Source: Amoeboaphelidium protococcarum (Eukaryota; Aphelidiomycota; Aphelidea). From it: a stretch of 64,000 bases of DNA. How positions within the stretch are numbered: the stretch's first letter is position 1; each line of letters starts with the position of its first letter. Of this stretch, positions 1-14,669 are shown one piece after another. The position numbers and the translations under genes are program-made. Where the stretch lies: positions 992,001-1,056,000 of the forward strand of contig JALECJ010000004.1 in NCBI GenBank assembly GCA_023515745.1. The letters are read 5' to 3'. The notes below the pieces were generated by a model that worked only from the letters and a program-made list of their open reading frames with translations, searched no databases and was not told the origin of the DNA.

Positions 1-212
1 AAGATGAAGACATTCAATTCCTCTGCGTACACTTGAAAGAGTTCTGTAAATGCTCCGAGTGCTGACAGGTCGGAATTTGTTACCAGCCAATCACACGGTG
101 AGATCTCCGCCTTAACTTTGCTTATCTGTTGCAAAGTAAGGAGGAGACCAACATTATACGAAAATGCAAAATTTGATATAATATAATCTTAGTAGATATC
201 GAACTTAATCAT
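1..212 (-). CDS. 5' end of unrecognised protein, runs off left edge
   Basis: Reading the minus strand from an ATG at 210-212 gives 70 codons open to the window edge. The protein starts MIKFDIYQDY and goes on with alternating hydrophobic and charged segments (LLLTLQQISKVKAEISPCDW). One in-frame TAA reads as Gln. The stop of the PX-kinase lies 125 nt upstream, so the two genes are tandem on the minus strand. The hydrophobic pattern of this N-terminus is loosely reminiscent of small cilium-associated proteins, but I cannot name a family. The coding call rests on composition and absence of TGA only. Confidence 0.45.
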
Positions 213-337
213 TACAGTAGTACGTAATCATAATCATTAGCAAAGAAATTAATCTATGAGCAATCATAAATCCACAAACCAATAGTAGTAGTAGTAGTAA
301 GTAAACACCATACTGTAATCATCCAGCGTATTGTAAA

Positions 338-2719
<2,382 letters not shown>

Positions 2720-3129
2720 GTACTCTATGTGATATAGCTAGATTGATGATTTGAGGGGAATTATAATACCGCTGAATTCATCTGGATAAAAAAATTTGAC
2801 ACTATGAAAGCATTTAAGGAAGCGTAAGTAGACCTTAGTGCTCAACACACACCAACCGAGTATTGAATGCCTTTGTGAACGCAATCTGTGCGTCAGAGCT
2901 AGATCTACAAATGTAACCTTGGTTTTGAGGATTTTGTGAACTTCTTTCATCAGACACCATTATACATTATGATAAATCTTTTTTTGATATTATATTCTTA
3001 TAAATCAGTAAATTAAAGTATTATTTCACTCAGTCAGATTCAGTGTATGAACGCGTTATTTCACCTTCCAATGTATCGTCGCTTTGATTTTCATCTTTTT
3101 GCCGCGACGATCAACTGAAAAGCTTCAAA
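2720..3129. promoter_or_regulatory. Divergent promoter region, PX-kinase / CTP synthase
   Basis: About 410 nt between two divergent starts. No convincing gene is seen; the minus-strand frame upstream of the kinase stays open but does not look conserved. An ACGCGT hexamer sits at 3051-3056, 74 nt before the CTP synthase ATG, and another at 2683-2688 just inside the kinase frame. Confidence 0.5.
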
Positions 3130-5015
3130 ATGGTCAAATTTATCTGTGTGTGTGGTGGTGTCATATCTGGCATTGGTAAGTGTATATTGAATTTTGTGTT
3201 ATAAGGTATATATTTATTCATAGTGTAGGTAAAGGTGTTATTGCATCCTCTACGGGACTCTTGTTAAAGTCTTTTGGACTCAAAGTGACGGCTTTGAAGA
3301 TTGACCCCTACCTGAATATTGATGCCGGACTGATGAGCCCTTTTGATCATGGAGAGGTGTACGTGTTGGATGATGGAAGTGAAGTGGATTTGGATCTTGG
3401 AAATTATGAGCGATTTCTGGATGTTCAGCTGACTGCGTAGAATAATCTCACCACTGGCAAAGTGTATCGCAATGTGATTGAGAAGGAGCGTCGCGGAGAT
3501 TACCTGGGCAAGACGGTGCAGGTGGTGCCACACATCACGGATGAGATTCAGAATTGGATTGAGACTGTCGGCAAGGGATATGATGTGTGCATTGTTGAGC
3601 TGGGAGGTACTGTCGGTGATATTGAGAGTGCGCCATTTATTGAAGCTTTGCGCTAATTTCAGTTCAGAGTTGGTGCAGAGAATTTCTGTCTTATTATGGT
3701 CTCGCTGGTACCGCAGGTTGGATCTTCTCAGGAGCAGAAATCTAAGCCTACGCAGGCAAGTGTACGAGATTTGCGTGGTCTTGGACTGTCGCCTGATGTT
3801 ATCGCATGTCGTAGTGAACGTCAGTTGGAGGCCATGGTGCGGGAGAAGATTTCCATGTTCTGTCATGTGGGCACCGGGCAGGTTATTGGTGTGCATGATT
3901 GTGAAAGTGTGTGGCATGTTCCTCATCTGTTGAAGCAGCAAGGTCTTGTTGAGGTGTTGAGTAGTAAATTGAGACTGCAGTTGGACCATGAATAGTTAAA
4001 TCACGGATTTTATGCCAGCTGGAAGTAATTGACTGCCGCGTACGATCGCATGTACGAGGAGGTGAATATTGTGCTGGTGGGTAAGTACACTCACTTGTAG
4101 GATTCTTATACATCTGTTGTCAAGTCGTTGAAGCACGCAGCGATGGCTTGTGACCGCAAGTTGGTACTGAATTGGATTGAGGCTAGTGACTTGGAAGATT
4201 AGATGAAATTGGATGATCCATTGAAGTATCATGCTGCATGGAAACTACTCTGCAGTTGTGAAGGTGTTATTGTGCCTGGTGGATTTGGTGGTCGTGGCAC
4301 GGAGGGTAAGATTATCGCGTGTAAGTACGCCAGGGAGAATAAAATCCCATTCCTTGGTATCTGCCTCGGTCTTTAGCTGGCAGTTATCGAGTTTGCTCGT
4401 AATGTCTGCGGAATAACTGGTGCTCAGAGCGAAGAATTCCCTTCTGTATCAGCTGCTTCTACTCAGACCAAGTGTGCTGATGATTCTTCCCCAATCTCTG
4501 CGGATAAGACTGCTAGCGATGCTGTAGTTGTGTTTATGCCTGAGGTGTCTAAAGATCAGATGGGTGGCACGATGAGGCTGGGTAGTAGAACAACTCATTT
4601 CAAGCCATATCCTGATAATGGTGGCGGTGTGACTAGTACTATTTAGAAGCTATATGGAGGCGTGAGTGAAGTCCATGAGCGTCATAGACATCGGTACGAA
4701 GTAAATCCAAATCTGGTTGATTAGTTTGAGAAGAAGGGTATGTACTTTGTGGGACGCGATGATACTGGTTGTCGAATGGAGATATTTGAGCTGAGAAGCT
4801 AGCATCAAGTTGACGATGTAGTTAATACTGATGCTTCAGCTGCTGTCGGTATGAGTGACTAAGAGCAACTACCATCTCATCCGTACTATGTCGGAGTCCA
4901 ATTTCATCCAGAGTATCTGAGTCGTCCATTGCGTCCATCTGCACCTTTTATGGGCTTGATCCTTGCTGCTAGTAAATAATTGGGCTCCCACTTATAAAAG
5001 CTGAAGATGAATTGA
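3130..5015 (+). CDS. CTPS: CTP synthase (glutamine-hydrolysing), 610 aa
   Basis: Makes CTP from UTP, ATP and glutamine in the cytosol. Exon 1 (3130-3175) encodes [16 protein letters not shown], followed by a 53-nt intron at 3176-3228 (GTAAGT...GTGTAG), and exon 2 runs to TGA at 5013-5015. The synthase domain shows [20 protein letters not shown], the [10 protein letters not shown] segment and [16 protein letters not shown]. The amidotransferase half carries the nucleophile in FLGICLGLQ (near residue 393) and the catalytic His/Glu in QFHPEY. Length matches eukaryotic CTP synthases. Many TAG and TAA codons fall in conserved positions (for example LTAQNNLTTGK), making this one of the clearest proofs of UAR=Gln here. 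Its 3' end lies only 50 nt from the 3' end of DNA2 (convergent). Confidence 0.97.
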
Positions 5016-5065
5016 CATTTCAAACTTGAAAGTTTATTCAATACATTTGAAAATATTTTATTTCA

Positions 5066-8000
5066 TCAGTTGACATTTTGCAGAGTGTTTTCAATATTGT
5101 CCAGTGCAGCGTGGTACAGATCATCATCCACATCGTCTTCATCAAAGCAGTGTTGATGTTTAGCGATAGGAACCACATCATAACAACAGCTACCGTCCAG
5201 CTGATATACCCATTATTTCACAGACAATAATTCAAACAAGTCCTGGAATAATTTATATGAACTCAGAGTACTTCTCGATCCAATCAGAATGAGCTTCGAT
5301 TTGGCCCTGGTGAGAGCAACATTCAAGCGACGTTCATCTTTCAATAGTTCTCCCACGGCGAGATCTTGATTACTCTTCACAAACGATACTATTATACATT
5401 CTTTATCGCGTCCTTAGTACTTGTCCACCGTAGATACTTCAATAAGAGAATAAGCGGAATGCAGGTCACGCTTTATCAACTTTACTTGAGATTTAAATGG
5501 AGATATAACGCCAATGTCAGATTCTTTGACCCCTTTATCAGTGAATTCACGACATAGATGTGATATTATAGAAGACTCCAACTTATTCACAGTCCCCTCT
5601 CCCTCCAACTCATCTTAATTACCAGGCACCTGATCAGTGTCAAAGAAGATGACTCCTCTACGCGGATCTAAAGCCGCCTGCAACCACTTTGGTGTATTTT
5701 TATCAATTTTTGAATAGTCAAGCTGTAACTGACGAGAGGCCACCTGTTGAGAGCCACAAGTCAACTGGTTCTTGTACACCAGATTGTTACATAAATACAT
5801 AATATCTTCATTCATTCGGTACTGTATCTTCAGGGAAGATGCTGCCTGTGGATGTTATATGTACAGGTACTCAAAAAGACTCTACTCCATACCGCCCTTC
5901 CGCGCTTCCTCTGACTGGATTAGTGGGGGCAACTAATCTGGATCACCAACTAGAATGAACTTGGATGCAAAGCGGAGTGGACCAAGACACACGGGAAGAG
6001 GAATCTGACTAGCCTCATCAACAATACAATAGTCAAAAGTCCTATTTTAAATTAGCGGACTGTTGGTGGATAGACAAGTCATTCCCACAAGTTGAGCACT
6101 TTAAACAGTACTATAATTTTTAGTGACGAACTTTTGAACGTCCACATGAACTTTATCAACGCTACCTAAACGCACAAAGTCCACCTTCTTCTCAGCCATT
6201 TTCACTAAAATGTTATCCACGGCAGAATGGGTGAAAGAAGTGATTAGAATACTTTTGCCAAGAGTGAGCAGTAGCTCAATCGCATCCACAATAGTTGTCG
6301 ACTTGCCACAGCCTGGCATACCGAGAATAAGAGCATAGTCCTGAGCAGTTAAAACTTTCATCAGAGCGCTTTATTGATCATCATTAAGTGACAGAGATTT
6401 AAACAGTCCATCAACTAAGTGCAACTGCTTTGAATTACTAGAGACTGATTAAACAACATTGCTGAACTATGGCTCTTTTTCACCCATTATAAGCTGCCTC
6501 CTTTAAGAATCACCAGATACAGTAAATAAGTTGGCCAAATTGAATCTCGCAATACCATGACCCATTGCCACTTCCTCACGATCCAAACGGTACAACACTT
6601 ATTGTGCACCATCGATCTTTTACCTTTTGCTCTAATGACTCAGATCCTAAAGTACAAGCTTCTATTTAACAGCAGACACAAATTTGCGTTTGAATTTATC
6701 AAATTCACGATCTAACAAAGCTGTAACAGAGTGTGATGTCACTTCAGTAACAACGCCTTGGGCTATGCCATATTGTCCATTCATGGAACTTAAAACAACT
6801 TGATCGCCAACATCGATAAGCTTTGCATAGAGCGCCTATCCGGTTGATGACTTGAAAGTGTACAACTATCCAGCATTACTTTAGATCTGTAGAGAAGACA
6901 GGCATTTACCATTACTTTCTCGCTAAACCACGGACTGAGTCCATATCTGCTTCCGCAAAGACTTCTGGCTAGCTTCCTCTAAATCGATTAGATTGTTCCA
7001 CTTGTTGAAGAACTTTAAATCCCTCTCATTGAGGTGCGCAGTCTTTTCATTATACAGATTCACATTATGGAACTATACTTGTTCTTTACGAGCCCTGTGA
7101 TACAGAGAGCAAATATCAACGGCATAACATTTCTCACATTGAGATGACTATTTAACAGGAGGCAAATCAGTTGCACCAGAACCAGGTTTAGAATCCAAAT
7201 ATCTGGACAGTTCATTACGCGCCATTATGATTGCAATAATCTCTGGCCGTTTCATTGACACCTCAACCATCTCCCCAGGATTCTATGCATAATACAACAA
7301 GCCTTGAGCTACATCTTGGGCGTAATGATCACCCAACATAAGACAGTAAAGCAGAACTTGCGCATTATGAGTAGACTTGCGGCGACCACTTTTAATCTCC
7401 AATGGCACCACTTTTCTACTTTAGTTCCCTTTCAATAACGAGACGGTCGCGTCAATTTTACCCTTCAGACCAAAGTTGACTGACCAGATATTCTCTTCAA
7501 TATCAGCGACGTTCTGAATCTAAAATTTCCCTCTTTATTATTATTATTGCTATTATTGGATATGAGATGAATATAAATTCTTTACAGCTGGTAAGTACGA
7601 TCTCAGCTTCTCCCGTGCCATTTCCGCAGTATCACCAATAACTTGGATCATATCTTCCTGATCAGAGATTACCAAGTCAATGTAACGATTTAGATTCTAT
7701 GTATCAAACTTCATTTCGGCCAAAGCAGATTAGATAACCTCGTGTAGCATAGTACCGTATAAAGTGACAGATGAGACTGAGTACTGTGATATCTTGGAGT
7801 TGAGCACGGCGCGACGTTGGCATTAGAAGACGTCTGATAGAATGGTGACACTGACTAGAAGATCAGGATTAAGCACAAGATAACCAGCGGTATCAGAGAC
7901 GGTAAGTAGAGTTTCACCATCATTCATAGAGCCACAGACATTAATAGTATCACCAGCCTACAGTTCAGATGCGGACCATTAGCCTTTTAACTCAAGAGTT

Positions 8001-8086
8001 ATCTTTTTACTTCCATCGCTGGCATTACAGCATGTAAAGCTACCCGGAGATTACAATTCTAATACTTTCAATTTGGTGAACTTCAT
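5066..8086 (-). CDS. DNA2: DNA replication ATP-dependent helicase/nuclease DNA2
   Basis: About 1006 aa from the ATG at 8084-8086. Dna2 trims Okazaki-fragment flaps and resects DNA ends. After an OB-like N-terminus comes the RecB-type nuclease: DATV and LEIKSG near residue 227, with the Fe-S cysteines in FQCQRRAVL and [10 protein letters not shown]. Helicase motifs follow: GMPGCGKST near residue 589, [49 protein letters not shown] and [12 protein letters not shown]. An in-frame TAA run at 7535-7549 gives a poly-Gln insert in the nuclease region. The frame remains open upstream of 8086 without an ATG, so an additional 5' exon cannot be excluded. An ACGCGT at 8263-8268 lies 177 nt upstream of the chosen start. 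Yeast Dna2 has a longer N-terminus. Confidence 0.93.
7535..7549. repeat. TTA/TAA triplet run (poly-Gln) inside DNA2
   Basis: Five TTA triplets on the plus strand read as TAA codons in DNA2; together with a nearby CAA and mixed TAA/TAG codons they encode about eight Gln. The tract interrupts the nuclease domain before the conserved catalytic LEIKSG. Confidence 0.8.
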
Positions 8087-8729
8087 AACGATTTGAGTGA
8101 CAGTATCAATAACACTGTCGGTAGAGACACTGAAGGTAGCTATGCTGAGCAGTTGAAACAAGACATTTGGAACGCGCGCCTTGTAGACTTTATTTGAAAT
8201 CTTTTTGGCGTTTCTAATCCGATTTAAACAGTTTCGCTCAGTATTGTTGATTTTCAAAATTTACGCGTTTAGTGCTTACAGTACATCCTACAGACACAGC
8301 CGGCCTGCATAAAGTGCAATCTACACTAAGAGTTTAACTACTTGCAATATATGCTAAATGCGACAATGTAAGAGTGAATTTGCTAGTGAAAATGTAGCAG
8401 AGAGATAGCTATCCCAAGTGAAATGAATCCATAATCTATCTTTTGAACAAGTAGCACTGAAACGAGACTCGCGTCAAAAGTAAACTAGAAGATATTCCTG
8501 ATTTAAGTACTGTATAGCTGAATCTGGAATATTTTCCTCAGCTCTGACTTCAAAACATACCTAGAAGATGAAATGCTAGAATGCTTTTAAAGTTTAAATT
8601 GATAGACTTATCGTTTATAATTCTTGAGGTTTTAATGTGGTTCAAAAATGGCATACACTGTAGCAGTAGGCAACAAGTATTCTATACAAAATTGTAGCTG
8701 TCATGATCTTTAAAGCAACAATGCATTCA
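8087..8729. other. Intergenic between DNA2 start and DPM2 stop
   Basis: About 640 nt, AT-rich. It holds the presumed DNA2 promoter with ACGCGT at 8263-8268. An open minus-strand frame continues from DNA2 to about 8330 with no ATG and no recognisable domain. I see no other gene. Confidence 0.4.
8263..8268. promoter_or_regulatory. ACGCGT box upstream of DNA2
   Basis: A palindromic ACGCGT. In ascomycete yeasts this is the MluI cell-cycle box bound by MBF at G1/S genes, of which DNA2 is a member. Function here is inferred from position only. Confidence 0.4.
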
Positions 8730-9012
8730 TCACTTTTTCCAGCCTTTTGAGTAAATCATGACCAACGATATAAAGGTTAGCAGCACGGTTGAGCCCAATA
8801 TCAAGATTATTATGGGAATCATTAGCGCATATTCTTATGACGGAAACAATGAATGAAGTTGATGGTCATCATCGACTAGAGGCTACATACACATTAAAGG
8901 CAATCCAATAAGGATTCAGTAAAAGGCTTGACTTAAGAGAGGGAATTACCATTATAAGAAGCCACACCGTGTAATACAGATAAAACGATACTATTCCTAA
9001 AAGTATTATCAT
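8730..9012 (-). CDS. DPM2: Dolichol-phosphate mannose synthase regulatory subunit DPM2, 71 aa
   Basis: A two-exon gene. Exon 1 (8950-9012) encodes MIILLGIVSFYLYYTVWLLIM. The 67-nt intron is 8883-8949 (GTAATT...ATGTAG). Exon 2 (8730-8882) continues PLVDDDHQLHSLFPSQEYAL, then a second hydrophobic helix and YSKGWKK. The YYT-x-W motif, the P-x-x-D-x-x-H loop followed by F-P-x-x-YA, and two transmembrane helices are the DPM2 signature. DPM2 sits in the ER membrane and stabilises the DPM1 catalytic subunit, which makes dolichol-phosphate mannose for N-glycans and GPI anchors. Human DPM2 is 84 aa. The intron was placed because it restores the family motif across the junction in frame. DNA2 and DPM2 are tandem on the minus strand. 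Confidence 0.85.
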
Positions 9013-10545
9013 GATTTTATGATTTTTATTTGCATTAACTCCATATGTAAACGTCGAGGTTGTCGGGAACGAAACTGAACTGAAACTGTTTTGAAGCAGA
9101 TCGACACTTTCAATACTGAAACCCGTATTAGCGATGAGAGAGGATTCTGAAACTAAATTACATTGGCTGAAGCTATGACTAAATACTGATTATGGCCGTC
9201 GCTATCTAGTTCAGTCGCCTGTCTATTGGCCGAGCATTGTTTGAAACGACTGCCTTTTAATCGGAGTATCATTAATATGCATCGCAGTTTGGTTTCCAAC
9301 GTGCACCAGGCGCGGAAAATTTGTGAACTTGTTAGGAGATAAGCAGCATCTAGTCTAAGCTTGGACGTGCGCGTCATCGTATGGAAGCAATCTTAGTTCT
9401 ATGCGTGAACGCCTGCTAGTCTTGCTTATGGTTTGTTTGATCATTACTAGTTGAAGATATGAAAACGAATTAAGTAAAGAATATATTAGAAATTAGAACT
9501 ATTAAAACTAGAAGCGGTTAACTCAACATATGGCGCGAGCTAATCCACTTTACATTACACCGGTAAAAAGCGCATAGACCGAAAACGAGCATTCTATCAA
9601 ATGGTCACTCCTACCACAACATTTAAAACATCTGTATTTATTCTCATTGTCCGCAATCTTCTTTTAATCTCTCATTTAACGTTCATCTTCAAGCTCAAAT
9701 GATACTTCTTGCAACCACTATTATACTTTTATCTGCAGCAACTCTGGCGCGTCCCACAAAAACGAATATCATCATTTGACTTCTCTTTTCATCCGTTCCT
9801 GCTATCAACCACATAGCTAAGAACTTTATTTCTTCATATCGTCTGCCAGTTATATAACAGATCTTTATCATTTAAGGACAAGATAAACAACAACACTATC
9901 AGCCAGCAGATGTTTAACACGTTTCTACCATATCATGCAGGTTCTAAAACCTTTCCGGCCACCAGAGTTCATATTTAAGATTGATTATACGCGTCTTGGA
10001 TCGCTTCTTAAATTATTTACCTTGAATGGATATTGTTGCCTCTCTTCAGAGTCTGGCTTCTATTTTGAGCTCGTACTTGGTATCTGATCCGGCTTTTTCA
10101 ATAATCGGATCGTGATACTTACTTGCCTTCTTGCAGAGCAAAGAGCCTTTCCTTGTTAAATCTGGTTCTCTCAAGATACAATTGTACTTTAAAATATGTA
10201 CATAGCCCACTGGGCTAATTTCAGCTTTGAGGACATGACAATTGGCCTAGTTCAAAAGTAAGAGTCTTTCAGTATTATTGCTAAACGATCAGCATTCAGA
10301 TCTCTCATCTATTACGTTCTACAGCATATTAAACCTTATTTCCCACTCTTTACAGTAGTTAATATGGAAGTTTAACTGAGCAACACGTTGGTCTCTTAAG
10401 ACGCCCGTTGCTTTATCTCAGCGCGTCACCCGACGGAATCGTCTCAATTCTTTATTCTCCTTCTTTTTATCGCGACTTTATTACCTTGAATATTTAATTA
10501 GACTTAACATCATTGGATATTATTAGGCGTTTAAAAGTTCAATAA
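9013..10545. other. Unresolved 1.5-kb interval between DPM2 and UPF1
   Basis: Probably contains an intron-bearing minus-strand gene that I could not model. One coding-like segment, approximately 9560-9740, reads LQEVSFELEDERQMRD and then a Cys-rich stretch (YRCFKCCGRSDHLIEC) resembling an atypical zinc knuckle. Another, about 10060-10290, reads AEISPVGYVHILKYNCILRE. Neither has a confirmed start, and opposite-strand frames are also open. The last 100-150 nt should hold the UPF1 promoter. No RNA gene was recognised. Confidence 0.3.
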
Positions 10546-13500
10546 ATGACTGCATATACAGATCCATCACTCAAAATTGGTATGGAGTCATTGAGAATTA
10601 ATGATGAGTAAAGCGCTAGAGTGAATGATGACTTTAATCAAAGTAGTATCCATGCTGAATCTGAACGTGATTACCAGGTGTAATCTTAATCTTTTGACCA
10701 AGATTCTGCGGTAGCGAGTGCAACGTCTTGCTCATATTGTCATATTTCAGATCCTCCATCGGTGGTCAAGTGTATGGTGTGTAACAAGTGGTTCTGCAAT
10801 GCGCGAACTGGTACATCCGCTTCTCACATTATTCATCATCTAGTAAAGTCGCGTCATAAATAGGTTCACCTACATCCTGATTCTGCATTGGGCGATATTG
10901 TTCCTGAGTGTTACAAATGCGGATGTAAGAATGTATTTCTGCTTGGGTTTATACCGGCAAAGGCGGACACTGTGGTGGTAATATTTTGTCGTTAGCCTTG
11001 CGCGTCCATCTCCGCCTCCAAAGATATGGAATGGGATCTTAGTCAATGGTAGGCGCTGATTGATGATAGGTCGTTTTTATCGTGGCTCGTACGTGTACCT
11101 AGTGGGTAGGATGTTTCTAGATCGCGAAGATTAACCGCGACTTAGATGAATATGTTGGAAGAGTTATGGCGTGATGGCCAGGTGAATGCAGATGTAGATG
11201 ACTTGGATAGAGTGGATGTGTAAGATGATATCGCTCCGGTGCAGTTGAAGTATTAGGATGCGTATCAATTCTAGAATGTCTATACTCCCCTGGTACTGCT
11301 AGAGGCTGAGTATGACCGCTCGGTGAAAGAACAATAAACACAGGATGAGGTGACTGTCAGATGGGAACAGGGATTGAACATGAAATGGACTGCCAGCTTT
11401 TATCTTGCCAACTATTTGGAAGGCGAGGTGCGTCTCACTCTTGGTGATGAAGTAAGATTGAAGTATAATGGCGGTGTGTGCAGGGCATGGTCTGCCGTGG
11501 GAAATATTGTAAAGTTGCCCAATTCTCATACGAATGAGATTTCGGTTGAGTGTCGCAGGCCGGATGTTAATATCAATTGCACCATATTCTCCATTGAAAT
11601 CGTCTGGAATAGTGCTACATTTGACCGTTAAGTGGCTGCGTTGCGCAAGTTTGCTGTGGATGCCAGCTGTGTGAGTCCTTACTTGTACAATCGATTGTTG
11701 GGCCATGAAGTTTAGGCTCAGACTTTGAAGGTGAATATTCCACGCAATCTCGCAGTGCCCGGTCTGGGAGATCTTAATCATTCACAAGCATTCGCTATCA
11801 AAAGTGCTATGTAGCGACCACTTTGTCTCATCTAAGGTCCATTCGGTACAGGTAAGACTATGACAGCGGCGGCTCTAGTCTATCACTTGAACAAGAACCT
11901 GAAATAGAATGAAGGAGGTGGTCAGATTCTGGTGTGTGCCCCATCGAATGTTGCCGTAGATTAAATGGCTGAGTAGATTCACAAGACCGGTCTGAAGATT
12001 GTACGCTTGGCGGCGCGTAATCGTGAGAATATTGAGAGCAATGTCGATTTCCTCACTTTACACAGCCAGGTGCGAAACTTGGAAGCTGATACAGAGCTGC
12101 ATCGTTTATGGAAGTTGAAGGAGCAGCAGGGAGAGCTGACTCGGAAAGATGAAGAGACTTTGAAGCGCTTGGTGCGTAAAAATGAAAAGATGTTCCTAGC
12201 CGCGGCTGATGTTGTGTGTACTACATGTATTGGTGCTGCTGATCCTCGTCTAAAAGATCTCAAGTTCAAGACGGTGTTGATTGATGAAGCTGGGTAGGCC
12301 ACGGAGCCAGAAGCTTTGGTATCCATTGTGAATGGATGTAAGTAGTTGATTCTTGTTGGGGATCACTAGCAGTTAGGCCCGGTGGTGATTAACAAGAAGG
12401 CGGCCCGTGCTGGATTTACCCGTTCCCTATTTGAGAGAATGGTTTTGCTAGGTGTTCGACCTATACGTTTGCAGGTGCAGTATCGAATGCATCCTTGCTT
12501 GAGTGAGTTTCCATCCAATCTGTTTTATGAGGGGTCTTTGTAGAATGGAGTGTCCGCTGATTAGAGAATCCGGAAGGATATTGACTTTCCATGGCCTAAT
12601 AAAGCGATTCCAATGATGTTCCATGTGAATATTGGTCAGGAGGAGACAGCATCGACTGGCACATCGTTCTTGAATAGAACTGAGGCTGCGAATGTCGAGA
12701 AGATTGTCACCAAGTTCTTGAGATGTGGTGTAAAGCCGCATCAGATTGGAGTTATTACGCCGTATGAAGGTCAGAGAGGATTTGTGGTGCAGTACATGAA
12801 GATGAGCGGTAATATGCCGCGTGACTTGTATGAGCAGATTGAGGTGGCCTCAGTTGATGCTTTCCAGGGAAGAGAGAAGGATTACATCATATTGACTTGT
12901 GTACGTAGTAATTCTCATCAAGGAATCGGTTTTCTGAATGATCCTAGGCGTCTGAATGTGGCATTGACTAGAGCTAAATTTGGTATGGTTATTTTGGGTA
13001 ATCCGCGTGTTTTGGGCCGTCATACAATGTGGCATTAATTGTTAACTCACTTCAAGTAGTAGAAAGTTTTGGTAGAAGGGCCGCTTGGTAATCTGCGACA
13101 GTCTTTTATTCAACTACCGGCACCTCGCATCGTGGCAAATAATAAAGATTCAGTAGATGGGAAGGAGAATGGTTAGTAGCAGTAACAACAACGATAATAC
13201 GTGGATTACTTCAATTTAACTGCAGGAACATCGACTGATGGTATGAAGGGAGACGTGATGTCTATTGGCAGTCAGTATTCCATACCGAATAGTCAGGACT
13301 TGTCTCTGAATCTTAATAGCGCTGGCATTGTTGGTGGTGGCGGCAATAACTTGTTCAGTTTTAGCACGATGAACAGTTAGCTTTAGTCTCAGGATGGAAT
13401 AATGTTAAGTCAAGGTACTGGCGTCAATTTATCGTAATTAACAGTCACGTCAACCACTTAAAATAATAATATCACATCCAAAGTTGGTGGCGGCAATCTC

Positions 13501-13590
13501 AATTTTCGATATGCTAATAGTGGTGATGATGAAGAGAGTGACGGTTACGCGACTCAATTTAGTCAACTCTCTGGATACACTGAATATTGA
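10546..13590 (+). CDS. UPF1: ATP-dependent RNA helicase UPF1 (nonsense-mediated decay)
   Basis: 1014 aa, single exon, ATG at 10546, TGA at 13588-13590. The N-terminal Cys/His-rich domain that binds UPF2 starts near residue 70 ([23 protein letters not shown]) and includes the paired C-x-x-C. The helicase domain runs from about residue 410: [10 protein letters not shown] (Walker A), [59 protein letters not shown] and [14 protein letters not shown] encodes the invariant Q of DEAGQ and GDHQQ. Walker A has Phe where UPF1 proteins normally have the second Pro (GPPGTGKT). The C-terminal tail is rich in Gln, Asn, Ser and Gly and contains several SQ dipeptides, the type of site phosphorylated by SMG1/ATM-class kinases. 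UPF1 degrades mRNAs with premature stops, which matters in an organism with a single stop codon. Confidence 0.97.
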
Positions 13591-13709
13591 CATTATGAAA
13601 TTTAGAGACACTTAAGATATGTTAAATATTTCTTATTACCAACTCTTACTTTGATCAATTACTTTTCGCCTTGAAAGTTCGACGAGCTTTAAAGTTTTAT
13701 AAGCCTACC

Positions 13710-14669
13710 ATGCTTTCGACTATATAAGCTTCGATCGCGTCACTGTACCGCTACATATTAAAGCTCTTTTCTTGGACAAAGCTGTTAACATAAAGATAAT
13801 AATAGCTGAGAGTAGATGAGATTTGGGTTTATCCCGTCAAGAGTTGTGCTGGAATTCTAATGAGGGAAAGCGCGTTTCATTCGACTGGTCTCTCTTGGGA
13901 TCGACAATGGATGGTGGTCAATGCTAATGGTGAGTTTATGACACAACGAAAATATCCTAAAATGTCTTTGATATCTCCCTCTTTCGTTATGGTTAATGGT
14001 CAAGTCGAAGGACTCAATTTAACATGTTAGTCTGCATCTAAGGTTTAAATTTAGGTTAAACTGGCGAGGTCCATCAAGGTGAAGTGTAAGATGTGGGGTG
14101 ACACGGTCGATTGCTTCGATCAAGGCGATCAAGTTTCCGCTTGGCTATCAGAGATTCTCGGTGTAGATTGCCGACTAGTGTTTAAGGACTAGAACTATAG
14201 GAGAACGTTAGATTAAACGTATGTCGCCGAGGATGGGTATTCATACGATACATAGGCAGCTCTGGCTGACAGTTTCCCGCTGTTGATAATCACAAAAGAA
14301 AGTATCGGGCGCGTCAATGAGGAATTACAGTAAAGAGGGAAGTTAAAGCGGGTCTCATCCAAAAACTTTCGACCCAACATTGTCATCAGTGGTGCTGCGA
14401 CCGCTTTCGCTGAAGACGGGTGGAAGAGTCTGTCAGTATCTGGCGGCCTGACTTTGGATTGCGTGAAGCCTTGTACGCGGTGTGCATTGCCAAATGTTGA
14501 TCCGGAAACTGGTATTCCCTCTGAGGAAGGTGAACCTCTGAAAACTCTAATGTCTTTCAGACGTGTTGATCCGCGCTTCAAATATCACGCCATTTTTGGT
14601 GTTAATGCAGTTCATCGATCTACAGACTTCAAGATAAGCATCGGCGATTTTGTTACTGCTTCACAATGA
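13710..14669 (+). CDS. MOSC-domain molybdenum enzyme (mARC-like), 319 aa
   Basis: ATG at 13710-13712, TGA at 14667-14669. Domains: a short N-terminal hydrophobic, basic segment (MLSTIQASIASLYRYILKLF) as in outer-mitochondrial-membrane mARC proteins. Then the MOSC_N beta-barrel (WVYPVKSCAGI, then LSWDRQWMVVNANGEFMTQR) and the MOSC domain with FRPNIVISG and VKPCTRCALPNVDPETG, whose second Cys is the expected molybdenum ligand. mARC reduces N-hydroxylated substrates with cytochrome b5 and its reductase; the molybdenum-cofactor sulfurase C-terminus is related, but this protein has no sulfurase part. Several TAA codons in the first 40 residues make the standard-code start look downstream; the upstream ATG is chosen because it keeps YPVKSCAG in frame. 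Confidence 0.9.

Noticed and set aside
3264-3989. Long minus-strand open frame opposite CTP synthase
   Set aside because: It is the antisense shadow of a clearly conserved gene and shows no family motif.
3400-5015. CTP synthase, MOT1, UPF1 and others as pseudogenes riddled with stops
   Set aside because: All premature stops are TAA/TAG in conserved Gln positions, no frameshifts are needed and every gene closes with TGA; reassignment explains this better than decay.
9153-9377. Minus-strand ORF upstream of DPM2
   Set aside because: No motif and low-quality composition; likely chance given a single stop codon.
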